The notes: generated by a model not told the origin, from the letters alone. Positions 1 to 9,207 are shown, counted from the first letter of the stretch. The stretch is 64,000 nt of DNA from Campylobacter concisus (GCF_003048575.1 NZ_PIRZ01000001.1:310001-374000); one strand, 5' to 3'. Program-made: numbers and translations.

Positions 1-490
1 TGGCATTGGCTTTTTTGACCATATGCTTGAAGCTTTTACAAAGCATTCTTTGCTTGATCTTGAAATTTCATGCAAGGGCGACACGTATGTGGATTTTCAC
101 CACAGCGTTGAGGATGTAGGCATAGTTTTGGGTCAGCTTTTAAAAGAGGCCTTGTATCCTTTAAGTGGTGTTGAGAGATTTGGCGAGGCAAGCGTTGTTA
201 TGGATGAGGCGGCTGTTTTTTGCACACTAGATCTTAGCAATAGAGCCTATCTTGTATATGAAAATTTTAATGAAAATGCCAAGGTTGGCGAGTTTGACAC
301 GGAGCTTGTGGAAGAGTTTTTTAGAGCAGTTGCGATAAATTCAGCCATCACTCTTCATCTAAATCAAATTCGTGGCAAAAATACTCATCACATCATCGAA
401 GTAACATTTAAATCATTTGCCGTCGCACTTCGTAGAGCGCTTGCTAAAAACGCAAGGATAGGCACACCAAGCACAAAAGGCGTTTTATGA
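1..490 (+). CDS. hisB: Imidazoleglycerol-phosphate dehydratase, C-terminal part
   Basis: This is the 3' end of the histidine-pathway enzyme that dehydrates imidazole glycerol phosphate to imidazole acetol phosphate. The open frame runs from base 2, so the true start lies upstream of the window. Visible family motifs are GIGFFDHML at the edge, the metal-binding DFHHSVEDVG and HHIIEVTFKSFA, and the usual C-terminal GTPSTKGVL. It appears to be the monofunctional dehydratase, since the family C-terminus is the end of the protein. Its stop overlaps the next start by four bases, so it is probably co-transcribed with kdsC. Confidence 0.95.
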   Translation, partial: GIGFFDHMLEAFTKHSLLDLEISCKGDTYVDFHHSVEDVGIVLGQLLKEALYPLSGVERFGEASVVMDEAAVFCTLDLSNRAYLVYENFNENAKVGEFDTELVEEFFRAVAINSAITLHLNQIRGKNTHHIIEVTFKSFAVALRRALAKNARIGTPSTKGVL

Positions 491-975
491 TAGAGATTAT
501 ATTTTTAGATGTTGATGGCTGCCTGACTGATGGCAAGATCATATACAATGCAAATGGTGAAGAGCTTAAATTTTTTGATGTAAAAGATGGCTACGCGATA
601 GAAAGCTGGCTAAAGCTTGGCAAAAAAGTAGCTATCATTACTGGTAGAAAGTCAGCCATCGTTGAGCGAAGGGCTGAAGATCTAAAGATAAATCACGTCT
701 ATCAAGGTGTTGGTAATAAATTTGAAGTGGCGAGTGAGATATTAAAATTTGAAGGGCTTAGCTTTAAAAACGCAGCAGCTATTGGCGATGACTACAATGA
801 CTATAAAATTTTAAATGCAGTTGCTTGGAGCTTTAAGCCAAAAGACGCGATAAAAGAGCTTGATGTAAAGACAAAACTAAAGCACAAAGGTGGCAATGGC
901 GCGGTTAGAGAAATGATCGAGCTTATTATAAAATCAGAAAATTTATATGACGAGTGGTCTAAGCGTTGGTTGTAA
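487..975 (+). CDS. kdsC: 3-deoxy-D-manno-octulosonate 8-phosphate phosphatase (HAD family)
   Basis: KdsC removes the phosphate from Kdo-8-phosphate in the cytoplasm to give Kdo, the sugar joining lipid A to the LPS core. The 162-residue length fits the cap-less KdsC/YrbI tetramer. HAD motif I is FLDVDGCLTDG near residue 6, motif II is the TGR near residue 53, and motif III with the acidic pair is AIGDDYND near residue 99. It overlaps hisB by four bases and is followed by lptC and lptA, the same Kdo/LPS-transport grouping found in many Gram-negatives. Confidence 0.93.
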   Translation: MIEIIFLDVDGCLTDGKIIYNANGEELKFFDVKDGYAIESWLKLGKKVAIITGRKSAIVERRAEDLKINHVYQGVGNKFEVASEILKFEGLSFKNAAAIGDDYNDYKILNAVAWSFKPKDAIKELDVKTKLKHKGGNGAVREMIELIIKSENLYDEWSKRWL

Positions 976-1493
976 AAATTTTCTACTTCGTCGTGGCAAT
1001 TTTTAGTGTCGTGATGATATTTTTGGCAGCTCAAGATCCATACCTTGCAAATGTTTTAAAGATCGACACAAAGATATCAAATATGCAGATAAATGATGTG
1101 ATAGATTATGAGATAAATTCCACAAAAATAAGCGGAGTCTACGAGGCTGACGAGCTAAATAGATACAATGATAAAGATGAATTTTTGAGTTTTAAAGCAA
1201 AAATTTTAAGAGGAAATTTAAAACATTTTCTAAGCTCAGACAAAGCAATCTCACAAAACGACGAAATCATCTTTCAAAAGAATGCAAAATACGAAAACAA
1301 CGATAGTTTGAGATTTATAAGTGACGAAGTGATATATGGAACAAAAACAAAGATAGTAAGATCTGAAGCAAATTTCACGCTCATAAGAAATAATGATAAG
1401 GCACTGGGTGAGAGTGGAAGCTATGATCTTGGCAAAAAACAAACGCAGGTAAAAGGGTTAAGGGCATGGGTAGAAGAAAATCAGCGATTTTAG
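966..1493 (+). CDS. lptC: LPS export protein LptC-like, membrane-anchored
   Basis: Probable LptC, the bitopic inner-membrane protein that receives LPS from LptBFG and passes it to LptA. It has one N-terminal transmembrane helix (about residues 3-21) and then a beta-rich periplasmic domain. Sequence conservation is low, as is usual for LptC, so the call rests mainly on topology, length (175 residues) and position between kdsC and lptA. The only reasonable start is a TTG inside the end of kdsC, giving a 10-base overlap. No strong ribosome-binding site is visible, which suggests translational coupling. Confidence 0.8.
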   Translation: MVVKIFYFVVAIFSVVMIFLAAQDPYLANVLKIDTKISNMQINDVIDYEINSTKISGVYEADELNRYNDKDEFLSFKAKILRGNLKHFLSSDKAISQNDEIIFQKNAKYENNDSLRFISDEVIYGTKTKIVRSEANFTLIRNNDKALGESGSYDLGKKQTQVKGLRAWVEENQRF

Positions 1494-1942
1494 CGGTGAT
1501 ATTGGGTTTTACATTTTTAAATGCAGAGCAAGTTGAAATCACATCAAATGATTTTTTTGCAGATGAGAATAAGCAAACTAGTGAATTTGTAGGTAATGTA
1601 AATATCAAAAAGGGTTCATTTGATGAGCTTAAGGCGGATAAGGTGGTTGTCTATTTTGACAAAAAACGCCAGCCTATAAAATATGTGGCCACTGGCAATG
1701 CTAGAGCAAAAATTTTTATAAAAGATAAGCACTACGACGGCAAAGGCAATACTCTTACATACGAGCCAGCAAAACAGATCTATACTGTTAGTGGAAATGG
1801 CTATTTGCATGAAGTAGAAACTGATAAGAATGTTTATGGTGAAAAGATCGTTGTCAATCAAAAAGATGGCACATATAGTGTAAATAGTGATGAGAAAAAA
1901 CCTGTTAAATTTATCTTTCAGGTAGAGGAAAAAGATAAGTGA
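1466..1942 (+). CDS. lptA: LPS transport periplasmic protein LptA
   Basis: LptA forms the periplasmic bridge carrying LPS from LptC to the outer-membrane LptDE. The 158-residue protein starts with a short signal peptide (MGRRKSAILAVILGFTFLNA) and continues as the repeated beta-strand OstA-like fold. The stretch EQVEITSNDFFADENKQ followed by FVGNVNIKKG is the characteristic beginning of that domain. It overlaps lptC by 28 bases and ysxC by four, so the envelope genes here are tightly coupled. Confidence 0.88.
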   Translation: MGRRKSAILAVILGFTFLNAEQVEITSNDFFADENKQTSEFVGNVNIKKGSFDELKADKVVVYFDKKRQPIKYVATGNARAKIFIKDKHYDGKGNTLTYEPAKQIYTVSGNGYLHEVETDKNVYGEKIVVNQKDGTYSVNSDEKKPVKFIFQVEEKDK

Positions 1943-2553
1943 TAAGGCCACTAGGTGCTAAATTTATTACATCAAGTCCAAGTATAAAAGAGGCTCCAAG
2001 CTTCGTAACAAGCGAAGTTGTCTTTTTGGGTAGATCAAATGTTGGTAAAAGTAGCCTCATAAATACACTTGTAAATCAAAAAAATCTAGCCAAAAGCTCA
2101 TCGACTCCTGGCAAAACTCAGCTTATAAATTTTTTTGAGGCCGAGTTTTGTGAGCAAAAAGACGAGCAGGAAGAAAAAGATAAATTTAAGCTCATTTTGG
2201 TTGATTTGCCAGGCTTTGGCTATGCAAAAGTAGCAAAGTCAAAGCATGATGAATGGCGTAAAAATTTAGATGAGTTTTTGAAATTTAGAAGCGACATAAG
2301 GCTTTTTATACATCTAATTGATGCTAGGCATTTTGATTTAGATATAGACGTAAATGTAGATGCTTATCTAAAAAGCTTTTTAAGAGCTGACCAGAAAATT
2401 TTAAATTTATATACAAAAAGTGATAAGCTAAATCAAAGCCAAAAGAGTGCGGTAATGAAATTTGACCCAAGCGGCATCTTGGTCTCAACTCTTAATAAAA
2501 GCGGTATCGAAAAGGCTAGAGAAGCTATCATAAATAACGCTCTTGGTAGATAA
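1939..2553 (+). CDS. ysxC: Ribosome biogenesis GTPase YsxC/EngB
   Basis: Small Era/Obg-type GTPase required for late assembly of the 50S subunit. The G motifs are clear: G1 GRSNVGKSSLIN near residue 32, G3 DLPGFGYAK near residue 94 and G4 TKSD near residue 153. A charged insert between G1 and G3 (around residue 72, rich in E and K) is somewhat long. The start is a GTG overlapping the lptA stop. A cytoplasmic GTPase inside an LPS operon is unusual by function, but I recall the same order in other Campylobacter. Confidence 0.94.
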   Translation: MIRPLGAKFITSSPSIKEAPSFVTSEVVFLGRSNVGKSSLINTLVNQKNLAKSSSTPGKTQLINFFEAEFCEQKDEQEEKDKFKLILVDLPGFGYAKVAKSKHDEWRKNLDEFLKFRSDIRLFIHLIDARHFDLDIDVNVDAYLKSFLRADQKILNLYTKSDKLNQSQKSAVMKFDPSGILVSTLNKSGIEKAREAIINNALGR

Positions 2554-2554
2554 A

Positions 2555-3046
2555 ATGCAAACCATAAGCAGCTTAGATATTAAAATTTTTAAAGAATTTT
2601 GGTGGGCTGTTTTTTTATTCTCATATGAGATCGCAACTACGCAATTTGGCTTTTTGCCGCCACTCATTGGTATTTTTTTTACTTATATGATTTTGGAGTA
2701 CTCAAGAAAACAAAAGCAATACGACGAGTTTAAGCACAATTGGTACTTTGCGATAATTTTTATAATATTTGCTGAGCAAATTCATGGATTTCATCTTTTT
2801 TCAACGATTATTGCATTTTTGCTTTTTTATAATTTTATTTTAGACTGGCTCTATACCACGATGAAGTGGCGAAATTGTCTACTTATCATCTTTGTAGCAG
2901 CTGGATATGCTTTAACCTTTCTTGTAAATAATCTATTTGCTTACGTTTTAAATGAGCAAAATTTAGCATTTTCGTCTGAATATCTATTTTTTATATCATT
3001 TGAAAGTATCCTTGCTATCGTTCTTTTTAGGGATAAAGTGCTATGA
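2555..3046 (+). CDS. Integral membrane protein upstream of PBP2, unknown function
   Basis: I do not recognise a named family. The protein has 163 residues with about five hydrophobic segments and little outside the membrane. I chose the ATG at 2555, two bases after the ysxC stop; a TTG twelve bases earlier is also in frame. It overlaps mrdA by four bases (ATGA). In many bacteria the slot just before mrdA holds MreD, a five- to six-helix protein of the elongasome, and the topology here fits. No MreD-specific motif can be claimed by eye. Confidence 0.75.
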   Translation: MQTISSLDIKIFKEFWWAVFLFSYEIATTQFGFLPPLIGIFFTYMILEYSRKQKQYDEFKHNWYFAIIFIIFAEQIHGFHLFSTIIAFLLFYNFILDWLYTTMKWRNCLLIIFVAAGYALTFLVNNLFAYVLNEQNLAFSSEYLFFISFESILAIVLFRDKVL

Positions 3047-4881
3047 GGATGCGCATCGTCTTTAGTGTGATCGCTCTTTTTTGGATTATACTTTTGGGAC
3101 GAATTTATCACCTAAGCATAAACTCAAATACTTACTACAACGAGATCGCGGAGCAAAACGCGATAAAGACTATTTATATTCCGCCAGTTAGGGGCATTAT
3201 TTTTGACGCACATGATAAGCCAATGGCTGTTAATCGTCTTGGCTTTTCAGTATCCATTAGACCTCACTTAAGTACTAATAAAAAGGTAAAAATTTTAGAT
3301 GATGAGCTAGCTTACATTGGCTCACTATTTAGCGATCTAAATGTTACAAAGCTTAAAAATGAATACATAAAAAATGACTCAGCTTATAACCAAGATTTTA
3401 TAAATGTGGTCGAATTTATTGATTATGATAAATTTTTACCATTTTTTGCATCACTTTCTTTGCGTGAAAATTTAGAGATAAGGCCCGCTTCAAAACGCCA
3501 CTATCCGTATAACGATCTAGCTTCTCACATCATCGGCTACGTTGGTAGGGCAAATCAAAAAGATATGGATAATGATCCTTTGACAAAGCTTACAAATTAC
3601 ATTGGAAGAAGTGGCGTGGAGCGGTTTTATAATCCGATCTTACAAGGAATTCAAGGGTTTAAAAAGATAAAGGTAAATGCCCTAAATGAAGAGATCGAAC
3701 AGATAAACTATCAAGCACCACAAAGTCAAAATATCAAGCTTGCAGTCGATCTTGAGCTTCAGCAGTTTGTGGCCGATGTCTTTGGCAAGGATGCAGGAAG
3801 CGTTATTGTTATGAGTCTAAAGGACGGTGCTATCATCGCAGCAGGAAGCTTTCCTGAGTATGATCTAAATCCATTTGTGCTTGGAATTTCTCAGCCTGAA
3901 TGGGAAGAGCTTGTAAAAAACGTCGATCATCCTTTTACAAACAAGCTAATAAACGGCCTTTATCCGCCAGGATCTGTCGTAAAAATGGGTATGGCACTTG
4001 CGTTTTTGGATAATGGCATGAGTAAATACGATAGCTTTTTTTGTAGTGGCTCGTATGAGCTTGGAGGGCGTAAATTTCGCTGCTGGAACTCTCACGGACA
4101 TGGAAATGTTAATATGAATACGGCAATTAGAGAGAGCTGTGATGATTATTTTTATAAAGGTAGTCAAAAGATAGGGATCGACGCTATTGTGCCGATACTT
4201 GAACGTATGGGTTTTGGTAGAAAAACCGAGGTTGATTTGCCAAATGAGTTTGTGGGGACTTTGCCAAGTAGAGAGTGGAAGATGAGGAAGTATGGCAAAG
4301 CGTGGTTTCAAGGTGAGACCCTTATCACTTCTATCGGACAGGGAAATTTCTTAGTCACGCCTATGCAAGTGGCAAAATATACAGCTGGCCTTGCAACTGG
4401 GCTAAACGTGACTCCACATTTTTTAAAGAGCATTGATGGCAAGGATGTTGATTTTACGCCGACCGATGATGCTTTTACACCGTTTGAAAAATCACAGTTA
4501 CCAGCCATTAGGCATGCAATGTATGAAGTGGCAAATCACCCAAGAGGCACGGCAAATAGGCATTTTATTGGAAGCCTAGTTAAAGTTGCTGCAAAGACAG
4601 GTACTGCCCAGGTCGTTGGAATTTCTCAAACTGAAAAGAAACGTATGAAAGAAGAGGATATGGCGTATTTGCAAAGATCTCATGCGTGGATGACTACATA
4701 TGCGCCCTATGAAGACCCGCAATACGTTATCACAATGGTTATCGAGCATGGTGGCCATGGCGGAAGTGCGGCTGGGCCAAAAATCGCTCAAATTTATAAT
4801 AAACTCGTTGAAATGGGATATATAAATTTAGAAAAAATCCAAAGCGATCAAAATAAGAAACAAGACAATAAGAAAAAATAA
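3043..4881 (+). CDS. mrdA: Penicillin-binding protein 2 (elongasome transpeptidase)
   Basis: PBP2 cross-links peptidoglycan during lateral wall growth with RodA and MreBCD. The protein has an N-terminal membrane anchor (residues 2-22), a dimerisation region containing PPVRGIIFDAHDKPMAVNR, and a transpeptidase domain. The active-site SXXK is in PPGSVVKMGMAL, the second motif is probably in RESCDDYF, and the KTG box is AAKTGTAQV. The C-terminus ends in a lysine- and asparagine-rich tail. The 612-residue length fits the family. It is the last clear gene of the operon that begins at or before hisB. Confidence 0.95.
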   Translation: MRMRIVFSVIALFWIILLGRIYHLSINSNTYYNEIAEQNAIKTIYIPPVRGIIFDAHDKPMAVNRLGFSVSIRPHLSTNKKVKILDDELAYIGSLFSDLNVTKLKNEYIKNDSAYNQDFINVVEFIDYDKFLPFFASLSLRENLEIRPASKRHYPYNDLASHIIGYVGRANQKDMDNDPLTKLTNYIGRSGVERFYNPILQGIQGFKKIKVNALNEEIEQINYQAPQSQNIKLAVDLELQQFVADVFGKDAGSVIVMSLKDGAIIAAGSFPEYDLNPFVLGISQPEWEELVKNVDHPFTNKLINGLYPPGSVVKMGMALAFLDNGMSKYDSFFCSGSYELGGRKFRCWNSHGHGNVNMNTAIRESCDDYFYKGSQKIGIDAIVPILERMGFGRKTEVDLPNEFVGTLPSREWKMRKYGKAWFQGETLITSIGQGNFLVTPMQVAKYTAGLATGLNVTPHFLKSIDGKDVDFTPTDDAFTPFEKSQLPAIRHAMYEVANHPRGTANRHFIGSLVKVAAKTGTAQVVGISQTEKKRMKEEDMAYLQRSHAWMTTYAPYEDPQYVITMVIEHGGHGGSAAGPKIAQIYNKLVEMGYINLEKIQSDQNKKQDNKKK

Positions 4882-4896
4882 GATCACTAAAAAGCC

Positions 4897-4998
4897 GTGG
4901 CAGTGACCACTTACTTAGAATTTTTTTACCTTGTACTTGGTGCGTTTTTGGCTAAATTTGTCAACTACTTTTTAATCCTCTTTATTAAATTTTGGTAA
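4897..4998 (+). CDS. Possible 33-residue single-pass membrane protein
   Basis: Sixteen bases after mrdA a GTG opens a short frame encoding a strongly hydrophobic peptide (it begins VAVTTYLEFFYLVLGAF and ends IKFW). It would span the membrane once. I see no good ribosome-binding site and a second GTG lies six bases later, so translation could be coupled to mrdA or absent. The hydrophobic run is longer than expected by chance, but T-rich DNA readily encodes Phe and Leu. Confidence 0.3.
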   Translation: MAVTTYLEFFYLVLGAFLAKFVNYFLILFIKFW

Positions 4999-5104
4999 GT
5001 TTGACTGAGAATTTATGTTTTTAGTAGCTAGCAAGAGTCTAAGCGTTGATATATCTTTAAATCAGTTAAATACCCTTGCTTAATAATTTACCACTTTTAG
5101 GAGC

Positions 5105-5785
5105 TCATAAGAAAAATTTTTGATTTTTATATACGATTTTATCAGTAGCATTTGCCTTTTTAAAGCCATTTAGCCTTAGCCTACAGCTATCACAAAGTCC
5201 GCATGCCTCGTCCTCACTCTCATAGCAGCTCCAGGTTAGCTCTATTGGTGAGTCAAGTTCTAGCGATTTTAATACAATGTCAGCCTTGCTTAAATTTACA
5301 AGTGGCGTAATGATCTGGCAAGAAAAGCTGTCTGATGTGCCTAAATTTATCGCCTCATTTATGCTTTTTATGAAGCTCTCTTTGCAGTCTGGGTATCCTG
5401 AGCTATCTTCTTCTACGACACCGATATAGATAGCTTCTGCTCCCTCTTTTTCAGCAAGTGCGGCAGCTACCGAGATAAACACGCCATTTCTAAAAGGCAC
5501 ATAGGTATTTGGCGCATCTTTTTCCACACCATCTTTTCTTATTTTCATGCTGGTATCTGTTAACGAATTTCCACCTATTTGTGCGATAAAGCTAACATCA
5601 AGGCTAAGCTTTTTAGCAACCCCTAGTCGCTTACATATCTCGTCAAACGCACGTTTCTCACGCCTCATCGTCCTTTGACCGTAGTCAAAATGAAGTGCCA
5701 CTATCTCATAACCAGCCTTTTTTGCCATAACCGCACAAAGCGTGCTATCCATGCCGCCACTCATTATACAAACTGCTTTTTTCAT
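5105..5785 (-). CDS. queC: 7-cyano-7-deazaguanine synthase QueC
   Basis: QueC uses ATP and ammonia to turn 7-carboxy-7-deazaguanine into preQ0, the precursor of queuosine in tRNA. The PP-loop [11 protein letters not shown] lies at the N-terminus. The zinc-binding cysteines are near the C-terminus in [19 protein letters not shown] start it at the ATG at 5785 ([11 protein letters not shown]). An in-frame upstream extension has no homology-like sequence and would cross the promoter. It is divergent from ybeY with only 57 bases between starts. Confidence 0.95.
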   Translation of the reverse strand: MKKAVCIMSGGMDSTLCAVMAKKAGYEIVALHFDYGQRTMRREKRAFDEICKRLGVAKKLSLDVSFIAQIGGNSLTDTSMKIRKDGVEKDAPNTYVPFRNGVFISVAAALAEKEGAEAIYIGVVEEDSSGYPDCKESFIKSINEAINLGTSDSFSCQIITPLVNLSKADIVLKSLELDSPIELTWSCYESEDEACGLCDSCRLRLNGFKKANATDKIVYKNQKFFL

Positions 5786-5802
5786 ATTTTGCCTTTTAAA
5801 TT

Positions 5803-5817
5803 TGCTAAAATTATACA
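5803..5817. promoter_or_regulatory. Overlapping divergent -10 elements for queC and ybeY
   Basis: Reading forward, TGCTAAAAT (5803-5811) is an extended -10 of the kind used by Campylobacter RpoD. Reading in reverse, TGTATAAT (5817-5810) is another. They share two bases, so the two start sites would sit only about 15 bases apart, giving leaders of roughly 20 bases for queC and 25 for ybeY. Confidence 0.5.
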
Positions 5818-5842
5818 AAATTTTACTAAGGACAAGCCAAAA

Positions 5843-6286
5843 ATGATACTTTGCGAAGAGAGTTATCCAGAAATTTTAGATGAAATTTGCTCATATTTGA
5901 CACCAGGGGAAGTTGAGCTGGTGTTCATAGATGAAGATGAAATGAGAGAGCTAAATAGATCCGAGCGAGGTATCGATAAAACTACAGATGTTTTAAGTTT
6001 TCCACTTGAGCTTGTCATTCATGCACCGCTTGGCTCAATCGTCATAAATAAAGATATGGTAAAACAAAAAGCAAACGAGCTAAATCACAGCGAAGATGCT
6101 GAGACTGCACTACTTTTTACGCATGGCTTGTTGCACGTCTTGGGCTACGATCATGAAAAGGATGATGGAGAAATGAGGCAAAAAGAGTGCGAGGTTATCA
6201 ATAAATTTGAGCTGCCTAAAAGCCTAATCGTAAGAAGCGAGGATATTAGACTTATTGATCTAATAAACGAAAAAAAGCTAAATTAA
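5843..6286 (+). CDS. ybeY: Endoribonuclease YbeY (rRNA maturation factor)
   Basis: YbeY is a zinc-dependent RNase that helps mature the 16S rRNA 3' end and takes part in ribosome quality control. The catalytic motif [12 protein letters not shown] holds the three zinc-binding histidines. The [12 protein letters not shown] stretch before it is the usual YbeY signature. The start is the ATG at 5843; longer versions would run into queC on the opposite strand. The encoded 147 residues fit the family. Its stop overlaps the end of the convergent gene at 6283 by four bases. Confidence 0.94.
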   Translation: MILCEESYPEILDEICSYLTPGEVELVFIDEDEMRELNRSERGIDKTTDVLSFPLELVIHAPLGSIVINKDMVKQKANELNHSEDAETALLFTHGLLHVLGYDHEKDDGEMRQKECEVINKFELPKSLIVRSEDIRLIDLINEKKLN

Positions 6287-7266
6287 AATAGCGAATTTTC
6301 TTCAGTTGTTTTGTGAAGCTCCTCTAGGAGGTCTTCTTTTTGGCATAAAATCAATATATAGATAAAATTTTTAAGCTTTTTTATCTCGCCTAAATTTTTA
6401 AAATAAATAGCATTTTGTACTTTTAATAAAGAACCTTCAGGCAAGCAAATTTTTATCTCATCAGGGCTAAATTTTTTATTTAAAAATATACTTTGACTTA
6501 CAAATAGATCTTCATCACTTTCGGTGATTATGGCTCTAAAGCTATTTCCAAAACTAGTCGGAGAAAAATTTTTGTCTATGAAAATCGGATCAAAATGCCC
6601 ATTAATCCTACCTTCATATGGCTTAAATGAAATTTTATTTTTATCAAGAAATTTTAAAAGCCCATAAAACATACCGGCAAAAACTCGTGGTATGTTTAAG
6701 TTTTGATAGTAAGTTTGCTTAAAAACCGTATTTGTAAAAAAGATTGAGCTTGGATTTATCTCGTGCATCGTCGTGTCTGTGTAAATAGTCTCAAAAAGAG
6801 GTGATATGCGCTGGAGTGTCCTTATGTCATCGCCAAAAAACACATCAAAGACCTTTGCATGAAAAATTTGATTAAAAAGCTCAGTTATGTTTTTTGACAT
6901 GACATGTGCATTGGAGCCAAGTTTTGATTTTTCCAAAAAGTCATTTATATAAGAATTTACAGCACAAAATTTCAAATCTTTGTGAGTTGACTCAAATCTC
7001 ATAAGCTTTATCATGGCAGTTTGCAAACTACTAACTTTCAAAAAAGCGATTTCTTTGTCAATAATTGGAACATTATCTTCGCTAATTATGGCGTATGCAC
7101 CTTGTTTTATTGCCGTTTCTATATCGCTATCGTTTGCATTTAAGCAAATATATGCAAAGCCGCGCCTTACGTGTTTTAGCTCAAAAACAAACTCGCTTAC
7201 GCTAGTTATTGTCGGTGCATTTAGAGCCTGGGCATTTATGAGGCGAGTTAAATTTTCTATTGTCAT
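6283..7266 (-). CDS. Mur-ligase-like protein lacking the ATP-binding loop
   Basis: Function unknown. Residues 1-90 resemble the N-terminal substrate-binding domain of MurE/Mur[19 protein letters not shown], then [13 protein letters not shown], then a strand like the usual VDD..A. region ([16 protein letters not shown]). Where a Mur ligase should have its GT.GKT loop, just after this domain, the sequence reads [18 protein letters not shown], so ATP binding looks lost. The remaining 220 residues are not recognisable. It directly abuts metG (adjacent bases), forming the end of the mobB-fbp-metG operon. I recall a similarly placed hypothetical gene beside metG in C. jejuni. Confidence 0.8.
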   Translation of the reverse strand: MTIENLTRLINAQALNAPTITSVSEFVFELKHVRRGFAYICLNANDSDIETAIKQGAYAIISEDNVPIIDKEIAFLKVSSLQTAMIKLMRFESTHKDLKFCAVNSYINDFLEKSKLGSNAHVMSKNITELFNQIFHAKVFDVFFGDDIRTLQRISPLFETIYTDTTMHEINPSSIFFTNTVFKQTYYQNLNIPRVFAGMFYGLLKFLDKNKISFKPYEGRINGHFDPIFIDKNFSPTSFGNSFRAIITESDEDLFVSQSIFLNKKFSPDEIKICLPEGSLLKVQNAIYFKNLGEIKKLKNFIYILILCQKEDLLEELHKTTEENSLF

Positions 7267-9192
7267 TTAGCCAACGATTGCACCGTTTTTTACTTTGCCT
7301 TGTGTGCCAAGTAGAGTTAATGAGCCATCAGATGCACTTAATATCATGCCCTGGGAGACATATTTTTTCATCATTGTTCGCTCTTTTAAATTTGCTAAAA
7401 CACACACTTGCTTGCCGATAAGCGAGCTAGGCTCGTAGTATTTTGCGATACCAGATAAAATCTGACGCGGCTGCTCCTCGCCAAGATCTATCTTAAATTT
7501 AAGCAGCTTGTCACTACCTTCAACTCTCTCGCACTCGAGTACTTCGCCTACTTTTATGACGATCCTTGCAAAGTCATCTATGCTAATGATTTCGTCCTCT
7601 TTTTTCTCCTCTTTTGGCTCAGCTTTTACCTCAACCTTTGGCGGCTCATTTGCCTCGCTCATTAGCTCTTTTTCTATCCTTGGGAAAAGTGGCTCGGTGG
7701 CCTTTGCTGTAAAATTTGAAATTTCATTTTTCAAAACAAGGCTTTCATAAGATGCTGTGTCTATGCTAAAGCCAAGCGTGTCAGCTATCTTAGTACAAGT
7801 TTTTGGCATAGCTGGGCTAAGTAGTATCGCCACTTTTGCAAGCAAATTTGCGCAAAGTGCTACAAGTGCGTTTGCCTCGTCAGTTTTGCCAGCTTTTACA
7901 AGTGACCATGGCTCATACTTCGCAACGGCTGCATTTGCTAGCGTTACGATCTTCCAAAGATCCTCTAAATAGCGGTTCGTCGCTAAATTTTCTAAATTTT
8001 TAATAGCCTCATCAAGGTAGCCCTTGGCCTCATCAAGTTCGGCTTTGTGAAATTTGATCACGTCTTTTGAACCGATTTTATAGTCGCTATACTTTGCACT
8101 CATGCCAACTATTCGGCTTAGCAAGTTACCAAGTCCGTTGCCAAGTTCTGAATTTATACGCTCGATCAAAGCCTTTTGGCTGTAATCGCCATCTTGCCCA
8201 AACGGCACCTCTCTAAGCAAAAAGTATCTGAAATTTTCAAGTCCGTAAGCATTTGCAACCTCTCTTGGGTTTATAACATTACCCTTACTTTTGCTCATCT
8301 TTTCGCCATTTATGGTCCACCAGCCGTGCGCTGCTACGTGTTTTGGTAATGGCAAGCCAAGACTCATCAAAAATGCCGGCCAGTAAACTGCGTGAAAGCG
8401 TAAAATATCTTTGCCAACGATGTGAGTAGTGTATGGCCAAAGATCCATTCTAGCGTCATCTCTTGAATATCCTAGTGTTGTTAGGTAGTTTATAAGCGCG
8501 TCAAGCCAGACGTACATAACGTGCTTTTCATCGTTTGCGCTCTTTGGTAGCTTTATGCCCCAGTCAAAGCTCGTTCTAGTTACTGAAAGATCTTTTAGTC
8601 CACCTTTTACAAAGCTTACGACCTCGTTTTTCTTACCTTTTGGGATGACGCAAAGCTCGTCATTTTCGTACCATTTTAAAAGCGCGTCTTCATATTTTGA
8701 AAGCTTAAAAAAGTAGCTCTCTTCTTTGACTAAAGACGTCACTCGGCCGCAGTCTGGACAGTGATTGTCTTCTAGCAGGTCTCTTTGATTAAAAAAGGTT
8801 TCGCAGCTAACGCAGTAAAATCCCTCATATTCGCCTTTGTAAATGTCGCCATTTGCTTGCATCTTTTCAAAGACATTTTGCACGGTTTGTTTGTGCTCTT
8901 CGTCGGTCGTTCTTATAAAATGATCGTAGCTTATTTCAAACTCATCCCAAAGTGATCTAAATTTCGCACTGATCTCGTCGGCGTACTCTTTTGGAGTCTT
9001 GCCTCTAGCACGAGCTGCTTGCTCGATCTTTTGTCCGTGCTCGTCTGTGCCTGTCATAAAGTAAGTCTCTTTGCCTTGCAAGCGGTTAAATCTAGCAAGT
9101 GTATCAGCAATAATGGTCGTATATGCATGACCAATGTGTGGCACGTCGTTTACGTAATATATCGGGGTCGTTATATAAGCTTTTTCTTTCAT
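7267..9192 (-). CDS. metG: Methionyl-tRNA synthetase
   Basis: MetG charges tRNA-Met. The 641-residue enzyme has the class I HIGH motif in DVPHIGHAYTTI, a zinc-knuckle insert (CVSCETFFNQRDLLEDNHCP onward), the KMSKS loop in GEKMSKSKGNVINP and an anticodon-binding helical region. It ends in a Trbp111-like tRNA-binding OB domain (from about residue 535, FARIVIKVGEVLECERV), joined by an acidic-lysine linker. The C-terminal OB domain supports dimerisation and tRNA binding in this subclass. Confidence 0.97.
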   Translation of the reverse strand: MKEKAYITTPIYYVNDVPHIGHAYTTIIADTLARFNRLQGKETYFMTGTDEHGQKIEQAARARGKTPKEYADEISAKFRSLWDEFEISYDHFIRTTDEEHKQTVQNVFEKMQANGDIYKGEYEGFYCVSCETFFNQRDLLEDNHCPDCGRVTSLVKEESYFFKLSKYEDALLKWYENDELCVIPKGKKNEVVSFVKGGLKDLSVTRTSFDWGIKLPKSANDEKHVMYVWLDALINYLTTLGYSRDDARMDLWPYTTHIVGKDILRFHAVYWPAFLMSLGLPLPKHVAAHGWWTINGEKMSKSKGNVINPREVANAYGLENFRYFLLREVPFGQDGDYSQKALIERINSELGNGLGNLLSRIVGMSAKYSDYKIGSKDVIKFHKAELDEAKGYLDEAIKNLENLATNRYLEDLWKIVTLANAAVAKYEPWSLVKAGKTDEANALVALCANLLAKVAILLSPAMPKTCTKIADTLGFSIDTASYESLVLKNEISNFTAKATEPLFPRIEKELMSEANEPPKVEVKAEPKEEKKEDEIISIDDFARIVIKVGEVLECERVEGSDKLLKFKIDLGEEQPRQILSGIAKYYEPSSLIGKQVCVLANLKERTMMKKYVSQGMILSASDGSLTLLGTQGKVKNGAIVG

Positions 9193-9207
9193 ATTTTTCC
9201 TTTAATT

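Noticed and set aside
5015-5083. 22-codon ORF before queC
   Set aside because: Too short, with no ribosome-binding site and no recognisable feature; probably chance.
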